Assembly (NCBI RefSeq): GCF_041260665.1 | Contig: NZ_JBGCCT010000031.1 | Coordinates: forward strand, 62,001 to 126,000 | Direction of reading: 5' to 3' | Length of the DNA: 64,000 nucleotides | DNA from: Catenulispora sp. GP43 | Lineage (GTDB): Bacteria; Actinomycetota; Actinomycetes; Streptomycetales; Catenulisporaceae | In this document: piece after piece, positions 23,258-32,300 of the stretch | Numbering within the stretch: the first letter of the stretch is position 1 | Layout of the letters: each line of letters opens with the position of its first letter | Position numbers and translations under genes: made by a program | Notes under the pieces: generated by a model | What the model was told of the DNA's origin: nothing | The model's database searches: none | What the model saw: the letters and a program-made list of their open reading frames with translations, nothing else

Positions 23258-26200
23258 TCAGTCTCGTGGCTTCAGCTGCAAGTAGCCGGCGCGCGCCTCG
23301 GCGCGCGGCTCGCCGGGATACGCGTACGTGTCCGCCATGGCGATGGGGAACTCCAGCCATTCCGGCACGTCGCCACCCCGGTCGCGGGGTTCGGCCCAGG
23401 TCCAGTCGCCGTGCCAGGCCGCGGGATGCGGCATGACGATCGAATCCTCTTCGAGGAGCGAGCCGAGTCCCGGTCCCGACCGGCGCGCGAGCGCGTCCTG
23501 CTCCGAGACCGGGGGTCGAGCCACGGCCAGCAGCGGGTGCAACCGGAAGGAGGCCCGGATCCGGGACAGTGAGGCGTGGACGAAGTCCACGTCCAGGACG
23601 AGGCGCGCTACCGGAAGGATGTCGGTGGTGGCGTGGACGCCGTTGTGCGGGTCCATCAGGACTGTGAGGTGGTGTGTCACCGCGGCTTCGCCGGGGAGCG
23701 TGGCCGGGAGCGCGAGGCCGTCTCCGATGCCGATGGGCTGTAGGTAGGCGTGTGCATCGGTCGGCTGCTCGGTGTAGAGCTTGGTGTAGACGACCGGATT
23801 GTCGGGGCCGGCCGCCGCGGCGAAGTAGCCGATCAGGCCGTCGGTCAGACGGTCGGTGGAGCCGAGGCGGATCGGCCAGCGGTAGCCGTCGCGGCCCGGG
23901 TAGTCCTCGCCGGAGGCCGTGTCCGTCGAGGCGGTCCCGGCGAGTACACCGTCCGAGGGCGGGACCGGCGCGGTGGCCCAGCCGGGGTTGGTCAGTGGCA
24001 GGCCTTGGAGATCGATGGCCAGGTCGGCGGCGACCAGGGCGACCGGACGGCCGATGAGCCGGGAGGGGACCGAGTCGTCCTGGGAGGCGGGGTCCACCAT
24101 GGCGTCCAGCGCGCTGTCGATGGTGTCCAGCAGAGCGCGGAAGGCGACGTGCGGCGTGCTTTGGCCGCGCAGTCCGGCGATGAAGCCGGCCAATCGCGGG
24201 TAAGCCGCGGTGAAACCGGGAGAAATGGGATCCGGGTGCGGTGAGTGCGGGAGCGGGTTCCACGCGATGGTGTTGTTCGTGTTCAGGACCCGTAGTTCGC
24301 CCAGCGGTGAGCCGTCCGGCGCGTAGACCATCAGCGTCTGGTCCAGGTCGTTGACCAGCAGCCAGCCGCCGACCGGCGTGGCCGGGGTCCCCGCGTCCCG
24401 CGCTGTCGCGACGGCGGCCGAGGGGGCGCCGTCCACGGCGTGCGTCGTGGCCAGCCGTACCCTCGCCGGCTGTAGCAGTCGCGGTGGGAGCTGGATGAAC
24501 CGCTGCGCGCCGATCGGGTTCGGGTACAGCGTCTTTCGCTCGTCCGGCAGGACACTGATGGCGCGGATCGGCGGGAACCGCTCGAAGTTGTTCTGCGAGG
24601 GGTTGGTCAGGTCCACGCACCTGCCGAAGCGGTCGACGATCCGCAGATCCATGAAGAAGAACTGGCCGGCGCGGACTGGCTGGAAGGTGTCGTCCTCACC
24701 CTCGCCGTGTCCGCTGGGCGCGGGGTATGACGGGGCATCGCCGAGCAGCGGTCGCAGGTCGCCCGGGATCAGGATCCGGGAACGCAGTGGACGCGCGGCG
24801 CCGTCCTGGGTGAGCAGCCAGTCGTGGAAGCCGTCCAACGTCTGGGAGATCATGTCGATGTCCTCGAGGTCCTCGCGAAGTTGCCGGACACCCAGTGCTT
24901 CAGCCTCCGGATACGTGGCCAGGTATCGGTCCAGCTGACGTTCGGCCACGTATCGCACGGTGGGCGCGAGGAAGGACCGCCCTCGGAAGATGCGACGCTG
25001 TGAGGAGGACGCGTCAGTGGCGGTGGAGCCGGTGCCCTTCCAGGAGTATGCGGTCCCGTTGAACTCCCAGTGCTCGGTTTCGCCGGTCCGGAACGGCGTG
25101 GGCACGTACCGCACATCCCATTGCAGGTACATCGGCAGCCACGGCTGCCGCCAGAACAGGGTGTATTCCGCCAGGTCGCCCCGGACGTTGAGTTGGGGGT
25201 ACGCGATGGCGTTGTGCAGCGCGGTGGGCCCGGGAGCGCCGGCATTGGTCCAGGCGGCCTTGTCCAGCAGCGCGAATTCTTTGAGCAGCGGCAGGACCAA
25301 GGCTGGGAAGCCGTCCAATCTCGGCGCCGGCGGATTGGTGGGCACGTCCTCGAGCGATTCGCCGATCTTCAGGGCGGACAGCAGATGGGCGGGGAGCCGC
25401 ACCGGCAGTGGCTCGTCCCGGGACAGCGGGTCGCCGACGTTGGCGCCCTCGATGACGACCACCGGGTCGGCCGGGGTGTAGTAGTTCTCTGACATCTCCC
25501 GCTGGAGCGCCGTGCCCTCGGGGAGCTCGATGCCCGGTTTGGCGACGAAGACGGCGATGGCCTTCTCCAGGTCCTCGGGGGTGTCGCCGCGCGGCAGGTC
25601 CTTCTCCAACTCCTTGACCTTGTCGTACTGGGCCTTGGTGAGCTTGGCGATGGACGGCTTGCCGTCAGGGCTGGCCTCGGGGTCGAGCTGGTCCTGGGCG
25701 AGCGCGTCGAAACCTGGGGCGTGCTGGCCCTCGCGGGTGGCTCGGTTCAGCAGGAACCACAGCGTCCAGGTGCGCCATTGCAGGCTGCGCAGCTTGGGGA
25801 GCTCAGCGTCGTGCGCGGCCTGCTGCGCGTTGAGCGCGACCAGCCATGCCGGGTCCGTGGCGCGGGCGGCGCGACGTTCCGCGGCGGTACCGGGGGTGGC
25901 GTCGGTGTCGTCGGTGTCGTCGCCGAAGCCGTCGGGGCGGCGCTCCACCAGATGCCAGACGTAGCCGGACTCGTGCCCGGCGAACCAGGTGCTGCGCAGC
26001 GCCTCGTCGAGCTCGTCGTCGCCGCCCGGGCCGTCGAAGGTGTCGATGGTCCCGTGGTAGAGGGCTGACAAGAGCTTCGCGGTGTCCGCTGAGCGGGTCT
26101 GGTGTTTCGTCAGCTCCGCAGCGGCGTCACCGACGCTGTGTCCGACAGCGACTTTGATCGGGTTGTCCACGTCCGTCGGATCGGGCTTGTCGGACGGCGG

Positions 26201-27073
26201 CTGGTAGTTCCGCTGCTTCCAGGTGATGCCGAGCGCGGTGCCTACATAGAGCGTGTTCTTCAAGGTTCCGGGGACGGCGACGTCTTCGGGCAACGCCCAC
26301 TCCAGCGCCTCCAGGATCGCCGCCGGGTCGGTGCGGTCCGGCGGAAGCAGCCCGGGGATGTCCAGGGCCTGGGCGAGGATGTCGGCGCTCTGCTCGGAAT
26401 ACCAGCCGATCGCCAGGTAGGACAGGCGATTGTCCGGCGGGTAGGTGTCGACGTTGCCGTCTTCGAGATCCTTGAGGTCGTCGTGAAAGGAGAACACGCC
26501 CTCGTGGTAGGGCTCGTACGCGGCGAAGGCGGGCAGGCCGGGGCCGACGGCGGTCAGGAACGGCTCGCGGCGGCCCGGGTCGGTCCAGGGAGCGTCCGTG
26601 ACGTCGGTGATCAGGCTCAGGAACGTGGTGTCGGAGGTATCCGGATCCCGGAGCCTGGGCACCTTCAGTTCGGCGTAGTCGTCGCGATCGGGATAGTCGG
26701 ACTCCAGGTAGTCGCTGTGTACCAGCCAGCCTTTGACGTGAACCGTGTTTCGGTTCTCCGGTTCGGGCTGCCCCTCGGGGTCGGAGTAGCGCACGATCAG
26801 CCATCGGTTCGGCACCAGGGGGAAGGTGGTGACCTCGGTCTTCTCGTCGTAGTGTCCGGCGGCGAGGGCCTCGGGGAACTGCCATTGCAGGCGCACCCCG
26901 AACGGGATCCGCACCTCGCCGCCCTGACCGGCCGGCGGCTCCGGCGGGGTCCCTTGCTCGAGCATCAGCTCATAGTCGGTACGCCAGCGCGAGAACGGGC
27001 CGCCGGCGGAGTTCACCATGTCGTTGGAGACCAGGGCGTGCAGCCGGATCGGGACGATCAGGTCGGTGGTCAT
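23258..27073 (-). CDS. Uncharacterised 1271-aa protein of the DUF6603 operon
   Basis: This is a very large, acidic soluble protein with no family I can name. It opens MTTDLIVPIRLHALVSNDMV and shows alternating strands and loops rich in Trp, Pro and Asp (VRLQWQFPEALAAGHYDEKT, NRWLIVRYSDPEG, YLAIGWYSEQS, YTLFWRQPWLPMYLQWDVRY). A charged helical stretch lies around 440-520 (KLTKAQYDKVKELEKDLPRG). The C-terminal third again reads as beta structure (GQFFFMDLRIVDRFGRCVDL, HHLTVLMDPHNGVHATTDIL). I see no nucleotide-binding, protease or glycosidase motif and no signal peptide. ATG 27073 begins 1 nt after the upstream TGA, so translation is coupled. It is probably a scaffold or assembly component together with its neighbours. 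Confidence 0.75.
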   Translation of the reverse strand: MTTDLIVPIRLHALVSNDMVNSAGGPFSRWRTDYELMLEQGTPPEPPAGQGGEVRIPFGVRLQWQFPEALAAGHYDEKTEVTTFPLVPNRWLIVRYSDPEGQPEPENRNTVHVKGWLVHSDYLESDYPDRDDYAELKVPRLRDPDTSDTTFLSLITDVTDAPWTDPGRREPFLTAVGPGLPAFAAYEPYHEGVFSFHDDLKDLEDGNVDTYPPDNRLSYLAIGWYSEQSADILAQALDIPGLLPPDRTDPAAILEALEWALPEDVAVPGTLKNTLYVGTALGITWKQRNYQPPSDKPDPTDVDNPIKVAVGHSVGDAAAELTKHQTRSADTAKLLSALYHGTIDTFDGPGGDDELDEALRSTWFAGHESGYVWHLVERRPDGFGDDTDDTDATPGTAAERRAARATDPAWLVALNAQQAAHDAELPKLRSLQWRTWTLWFLLNRATREGQHAPGFDALAQDQLDPEASPDGKPSIAKLTKAQYDKVKELEKDLPRGDTPEDLEKAIAVFVAKPGIELPEGTALQREMSENYYTPADPVVVIEGANVGDPLSRDEPLPVRLPAHLLSALKIGESLEDVPTNPPAPRLDGFPALVLPLLKEFALLDKAAWTNAGAPGPTALHNAIAYPQLNVRGDLAEYTLFWRQPWLPMYLQWDVRYVPTPFRTGETEHWEFNGTAYSWKGTGSTATDASSSQRRIFRGRSFLAPTVRYVAERQLDRYLATYPEAEALGVRQLREDLEDIDMISQTLDGFHDWLLTQDGAARPLRSRILIPGDLRPLLGDAPSYPAPSGHGEGEDDTFQPVRAGQFFFMDLRIVDRFGRCVDLTNPSQNNFERFPPIRAISVLPDERKTLYPNPIGAQRFIQLPPRLLQPARVRLATTHAVDGAPSAAVATARDAGTPATPVGGWLLVNDLDQTLMVYAPDGSPLGELRVLNTNNTIAWNPLPHSPHPDPISPGFTAAYPRLAGFIAGLRGQSTPHVAFRALLDTIDSALDAMVDPASQDDSVPSRLIGRPVALVAADLAIDLQGLPLTNPGWATAPVPPSDGVLAGTASTDTASGEDYPGRDGYRWPIRLGSTDRLTDGLIGYFAAAAGPDNPVVYTKLYTEQPTDAHAYLQPIGIGDGLALPATLPGEAAVTHHLTVLMDPHNGVHATTDILPVARLVLDVDFVHASLSRIRASFRLHPLLAVARPPVSEQDALARRSGPGLGSLLEEDSIVMPHPAAWHGDWTWAEPRDRGGDVPEWLEFPIAMADTYAYPGEPRAEARAGYLQLKPRD

Positions 27074-27074
27074 A

Positions 27075-29366
27075 TCAGCGTTCTCCCTCACAGTCCCCGC
27101 CCGGGCACAGCTGCTGCTGGAGGGGTGCGTTGACAAGTTGCACGGCGAGTTGGGCCGGATGCAGGTCCGGCAGTGAGTGCGCCTGGGCGAGCGGTTTGAT
27201 CAGGCCGCTGTCACCCTCCAGCCGGAGAACATCCGCGACGCCGCCGGCCTGCGGCGGGCGCAGGTATTTGGAGAACACCGTGTCCGAGCCGGTGGGGAAG
27301 TACCGGCCGGGCAGCGTGGCTCCCAGCGGCGGACTCGCGTCGGCCTGAAGCTGCCGGAGCCCGATGACCGCGCGCTTGTCTGTCGGGTGGATGTCGACGC
27401 CGAAGTGGATGCCCTCGCTCGGCTCGCGAATCAGGACGCTGTCCGGGACGTCGTCGAACAGGCAGAGCAGCATGTCGGAAGCCACCAGCTCGCGCCGGAT
27501 CACGGTCGCCTGGCCCGTCGCGTTCTCGCCGACGATGACCATGTCCGGCCAGGCCGGCACCAGCTCCGAGCGCATGAGCAGCCCGGCGGCCGGATAGCCT
27601 TCGCGGTTCCCGGCCCGCGTCGCGGCCCGCAGCGACTGGTCACAGTACTGGTCCAGGGAGCTGTGTACGGCCACGTCGCGGGCCCCGGCCAACAGCGCGT
27701 CGATCCACACAGGGTCGATACGGAACAGGCGCAGCGACTCCTCCGGCAGCATCCGGAAGTCGGGGACCAGGTATGAGAAAGGCACCGATTTCAGGACCCT
27801 GAGTTCGGCGAGCCGGTCCTCCAGCGGCTGCGCCCGGTCGGCCGCGACCGACAGCAGCGCCGCCTGTCGGGTGTCGGCGCTCAGCGTGGCGCGGGCGTCT
27901 GCTTGGCTCAGCCGGGCCTGTCGCGCGATCTCGGGCACCGCTTCGGCCGGCGGCTGCGACGCGCCGAGCGCGTCCACCAGGGTCCGGCCGCCCCGATTCG
28001 CGGCCAGGCGGGCCAGGGCGCTCAGACCGTAGGGCGCGCCGTCGGTGTAGACGCCGCTCGACGCGACCCCAGCGGCCGAGCGGACCGGGTCGTTCGCCAC
28101 GGCCATCATCCGCACCGCCGTGTTCGCCAGCTCGCGGCGGGCCCGCGTCACCTCCTTGGCGTAGGCGGGGTCGGCAAGGCCGACGGTCCGGCCCAGGGTC
28201 CAGGCGGCGGCATAGGAGACGTCGAAGATGCCGTAGGTCTGGTCGTAGACCAGAGCGAAGTCGGCGGTGGTGTGCGCCTTGGCGACGTCCAGTGCCGGAA
28301 CCTCGCGTGCGGTCAGCGGGGCGAACGGCCCGCGATACCAGGCGTACGTGTGCTCGCCGGTGATCGGCCGGTGCGGCACCGGCACGTAGCCGAGGCGCAG
28401 CCGCTCCAGCGCGTAGGCCTCGTCAGTAGTCGGATTCGTCGGCGCGTTCGCCGGCCGTCGCATCCGCAGCGCCAGGTTCTCCGCGTCGGTGTTGCCCGGA
28501 TCCACCAGGTTCGCCAGGATCCCTTCGGCGTCGAACGCCGCGGCCGGATCGTTCCGGAAGGACCAGGACCACAGCGACACCAGGCGCACGAAATCGGTTC
28601 CGGTCGGCAGGGAACCGTCGAGGTGCCGGTGGAAACCCTCCAGCGACACCAGGTGCACCGCGTAATCGCCCTCGCCGCGCGGGAACCGGTTGGCGGTGAT
28701 GACGCTGAACGTGCCCTTGATCAGGATCTCGCCGTCGACCAGCAGCTTCGGCTCGTCCACGTCCCGGACGTGGGCCAGGTAGTACAGCTCTTCCTTAGAC
28801 GGCAGAATCGCGGTGAACACCGATGCCGGAACGTCGATGGTCTGGCAGTGACCCTCCAGGACCGTCGGGTGCAGACCGGTCAGTGCGGGCCCGAGGATCG
28901 TCGAGTCGTTGGAGGCGAGCAGGTCCCGTACCGTCCGCTCGGTCGTCAGCGCCAAGCCCTCCGGGTCCTCCGGCAGCTCTCCCGCCCGGAACACCATCAG
29001 CGCCAGCCACGGCGCGCGCCGCTCCATCCGCGACCATTCGGGCTCGCGTTCCCACGGCAGGTATTCGCGGGTCAAGGTGATGTGCGGCAGGACGTGCCGG
29101 AAGTCGCCGTCCGCGCCGCGCGCCGGATACACCGCTTGGACGGTGGCACCGTCGAGGACGAACTGCGGTGCCTTGACCTCGAATTCCTCGGCGGTCTTGG
29201 GCAGCGGCTCGGAGCTGTCGATGGGTGTCGAGCCCTCTTTGAGGACGTGCTCGACCTCGATCCGGTAGGTGCCGGCGGTGGCGGCCGGCTGCATGGAGTC
29301 GATGAAGGTGACGTCCAGCAGTTCCTGGGACGCCTGGGTGCCCGGCCGGGCGCGTCGGGTGGCCAT
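27075..29366 (-). CDS. Uncharacterised 763-aa protein of the DUF6603 operon
   Basis: This is a large soluble protein of unknown function, co-encoded between the DUF6603-like and 1271-aa proteins. The N-terminal 250 residues look beta-rich and include LPHITLTREYLPWEREPEWS and RRAPWLALMVFRAGELPEDP. The middle (about 280-480) has helices, including AYAKEVTRARRELANTAVRM. The C-terminal part again has strands (MVIVGENATGQATVIRREL and GIHFGVDIHPTDKRAVIGLR) and ends with a two-Cys tail, QQQLCPGGDCEGER. There is no secretion signal. ATG 29366 begins 2 nt after the stop of the upstream gene, which indicates strict co-expression and a fixed stoichiometry. Confidence 0.75.
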   Translation of the reverse strand: MATRRARPGTQASQELLDVTFIDSMQPAATAGTYRIEVEHVLKEGSTPIDSSEPLPKTAEEFEVKAPQFVLDGATVQAVYPARGADGDFRHVLPHITLTREYLPWEREPEWSRMERRAPWLALMVFRAGELPEDPEGLALTTERTVRDLLASNDSTILGPALTGLHPTVLEGHCQTIDVPASVFTAILPSKEELYYLAHVRDVDEPKLLVDGEILIKGTFSVITANRFPRGEGDYAVHLVSLEGFHRHLDGSLPTGTDFVRLVSLWSWSFRNDPAAAFDAEGILANLVDPGNTDAENLALRMRRPANAPTNPTTDEAYALERLRLGYVPVPHRPITGEHTYAWYRGPFAPLTAREVPALDVAKAHTTADFALVYDQTYGIFDVSYAAAWTLGRTVGLADPAYAKEVTRARRELANTAVRMMAVANDPVRSAAGVASSGVYTDGAPYGLSALARLAANRGGRTLVDALGASQPPAEAVPEIARQARLSQADARATLSADTRQAALLSVAADRAQPLEDRLAELRVLKSVPFSYLVPDFRMLPEESLRLFRIDPVWIDALLAGARDVAVHSSLDQYCDQSLRAATRAGNREGYPAAGLLMRSELVPAWPDMVIVGENATGQATVIRRELVASDMLLCLFDDVPDSVLIREPSEGIHFGVDIHPTDKRAVIGLRQLQADASPPLGATLPGRYFPTGSDTVFSKYLRPPQAGGVADVLRLEGDSGLIKPLAQAHSLPDLHPAQLAVQLVNAPLQQQLCPGGDCEGER

Positions 29367-29368
29367 GG

Positions 29369-32300
29369 TCAGCTCGCCATCGTCGTCGGGAGCACCAGCG
29401 GTGCGTCGGTCAGGGTGGTCTGCGCTCGGGACGCGTACTTGGTGAGGGCGCCGTCGGCCTGGGGGCCGTAGCCCCAGCGGCCCAGGGCGTCGTGGACCGC
29501 GGTGCGCTTTCCCACGGTGCTCGTGGCCAGGGTGTCGGCGATGAGGCCCGGGCTGTTCGCGTGGCGGACCGGGACCGGTCCGGCGGCGTTCGCGTCGCGC
29601 AGCGGCATCGCGCCGTCCGGCAGCCTCTCCACGCCGAGTGCTTCGGTGCTGATCGGCCCGACATCGTCGCCGGTCTCCGGCCCGGGGATCTCGATCCTCA
29701 GTCCGACCAGGTGGCCGGGGATCAGGCCTTCGTCCAGGCTCGGCTTGCCTGGCGCACCCCACTGCGCGGCCGGCACGTCACGCTTGATCTGGGTGATGAC
29801 CCAGTCATAGTCCTCCCAGTCCTCGAAGACGGTGCCGTTGCGGTAGATGGTGACGCGGTGTTCGGAGGTGACATTCCGCTTGTCCATCGGGCGGATGTCC
29901 ACTGTTTCGCCGCCAGGGCCCAGTTGCGCACTGTTGACGTAGACCTTCGACGACGGCAGCGCCGAGGTGGTCTCCACGACGAACCCGGCGGCGGTGATCG
30001 CGGTCGGCGCGTGCGCGGCGGTGCGGGCCGCGAGCTCGGCCGGGTCGATGTCGGGGAGCAGGCCTTCGAGCGGGATGATGGCGATCGGGTCGGGCAGCTG
30101 CTGGCGGAACTCCTGCCAGTTCTGCGCCGGCAGCGTCGGCCGGGAGGCCCCGAACCCGAAGCTGAAGCTGACGAACCACACCTTGACGCTGACCCGGCCG
30201 CCCAGCGGCGGGGTCCACAGGTCGATGCCGACGCCGACCTCGATGCTGACCCGGACCTTCACGAACCAGACCTTGATGGTGAAGGCGACGCCGATGCGGA
30301 CGCCGATACTCACCTCGAGGTAGAAGGGGTTCCACTGGATCAGGGCATCGACATACGCGGTGAACCAAGCCGACAGCAGGCCCTTCTCATAGCGGGCTTC
30401 CAGCCGACCGCCGGCCATGATGGCGTTCGGGGTGAGGGCTGCGTACATCTGGGCGCTGACCCGGATGTTGTTGTCCGGGGACCAGATGAAGCCCAGCCGG
30501 GCCGGCCTCGGGTAGTGGTCTGGGATCGTGTACGAGGGGTGGTAGCCGCCGGCGGTGATGGCGAAGTCGCCCTTGTTCGTCCCGCCGGTCCACAGGTAGA
30601 CGGCGATGCCGCCGGTCAGGCGCGCGGATTCGTGGAAGGCGAACGAGCCGTCGGCGATGGCCACGTCCATGGACAGCAGGCCCTTGCGGTCCTCGTAGCC
30701 GAGGCGGACGTCGATGTTGAGGCGGGCCAGGACCTTGCGGCCGGGCTGCGCGTTCTTGGGGAACGTCACCGTGGTGCGGCCCAGCAGCATCACGGCCAGC
30801 TCGTTGCCGAACTTGACCACGGCCAGGGCGCGGGTCTGGATGAACTTGAAGGAGGTGAACTGCAGGCCGACCGCGCCCCAGTAGCTGCCGGATTCCGGTC
30901 GCATCCAGGCGCCCGGACCCATCAGCATCGCCATGATCTCTTCCGGCGTCGGCGAGCCGGCCCCGGTCAGGCGCCGCACCAGCGGGAACTCGCCGACCTC
31001 GTCGATCGCCGGGATCCGGATGTCGTTGTTGACGCCGAAGCCGCCGGAAACCCCGGTCACCGTGAACGCCGGCGGCCCGAACAGCGCTACGTCCCCGATA
31101 CCGCCGGCCTCGCCGAACAGGAAGATCGAGGACCAGCCGTCGCGGTGCCGGGCGTACGAGCCCAGCGCGGTCATCGCGAAGAACTTGACCTCGGCCACCA
31201 CCGAGCCGCTGAGCAGCACCGAGTAGTCGGGGTCGGCGCGGTTCTCGAAGACGCCGGCGATGGACAGCGGTGGGGTGTCCATCCGCAGTGCCGCGCCCGA
31301 CAGCCGGGGCTCGAAGTCGGTGTCGATGCTGAAGCCCAGACCCAGCAAGGAGAACGTGACCGGCCCGACCTGGAGGGTGGCGTCGAAGGACACGAAGACG
31401 CTGCCGTCGGCGTAGCCCAGGGCGATCCGCTTGATGCGCAGCGGGCCGACGGCGATATCGAGGTCGAAGCCGGCATCCAGACCCCGGGTCTGGCTCGCCG
31501 GCAAATTGCCGCCACCCCGACGGTTCCAGATCTCCAAGACCAGCGGCGGCTGCGCGTCCCCGCCGACGGCGTAGGACAAGGTGACGCAGAGCCCTGCGAG
31601 GTCGAGCTCTGGGAAGACGGGCATGACGGCGGACGGGGAGGCTTCCGGGGCGATCGCGGCGACGTCCCCGCGGACCGTTCCGGCCAGCGGGGCCGAACCC
31701 GGCTCTGGAGTCGGTCCCGCGTCGATCCGCCCGAACGCCGCCGCGCCGAAGCCGCCGACCTCGGCCAGCAGTTCGTTCGCCGCCACGGCGGCTGTGGCGT
31801 CCCAGCCCGAGGAGGTCAGGGCGAATCCGAGCCCTTCCATGGCCACGTCGTACTCGGCCGGGATCAAGTCTCCGACCATCGGCAGCTGTTTGGCCGAGGC
31901 TCGCACGGCCAGCCGGGCCGCGGCGCCGTACTTGCGGTCCACCGCGGCGAACGCCCACGACGTCCAGTCCGCCGACGCGGCCAGGGCGGACCGCTTGGCA
32001 CCCGGCTCGTACCACAGCGTCAGCGAGTCCAGCTTCGGCACCAGCCCCGCCGGGGTGTCCGACGGGCCGCTCAAGCCCAGTGCGGACAGCAGGTCCAGGC
32101 CTTCGAGCGGCGGTTCGCCACCGGTCTTCTCCCACTTGGCCGCCAGCCACTTCCCACCCGCGCCACGTGCCGCCTGCACGACGAACCGCATGCTCTTCTC
32201 CGGCGACAGGACGAGATCCAAAGTCCCGGACACGGCTTGCTCGCCGCCGCCCGCGGTGAGGCGCAACTCCAGCCTGGCTGTCTTCTCGCCGAGTGCGACT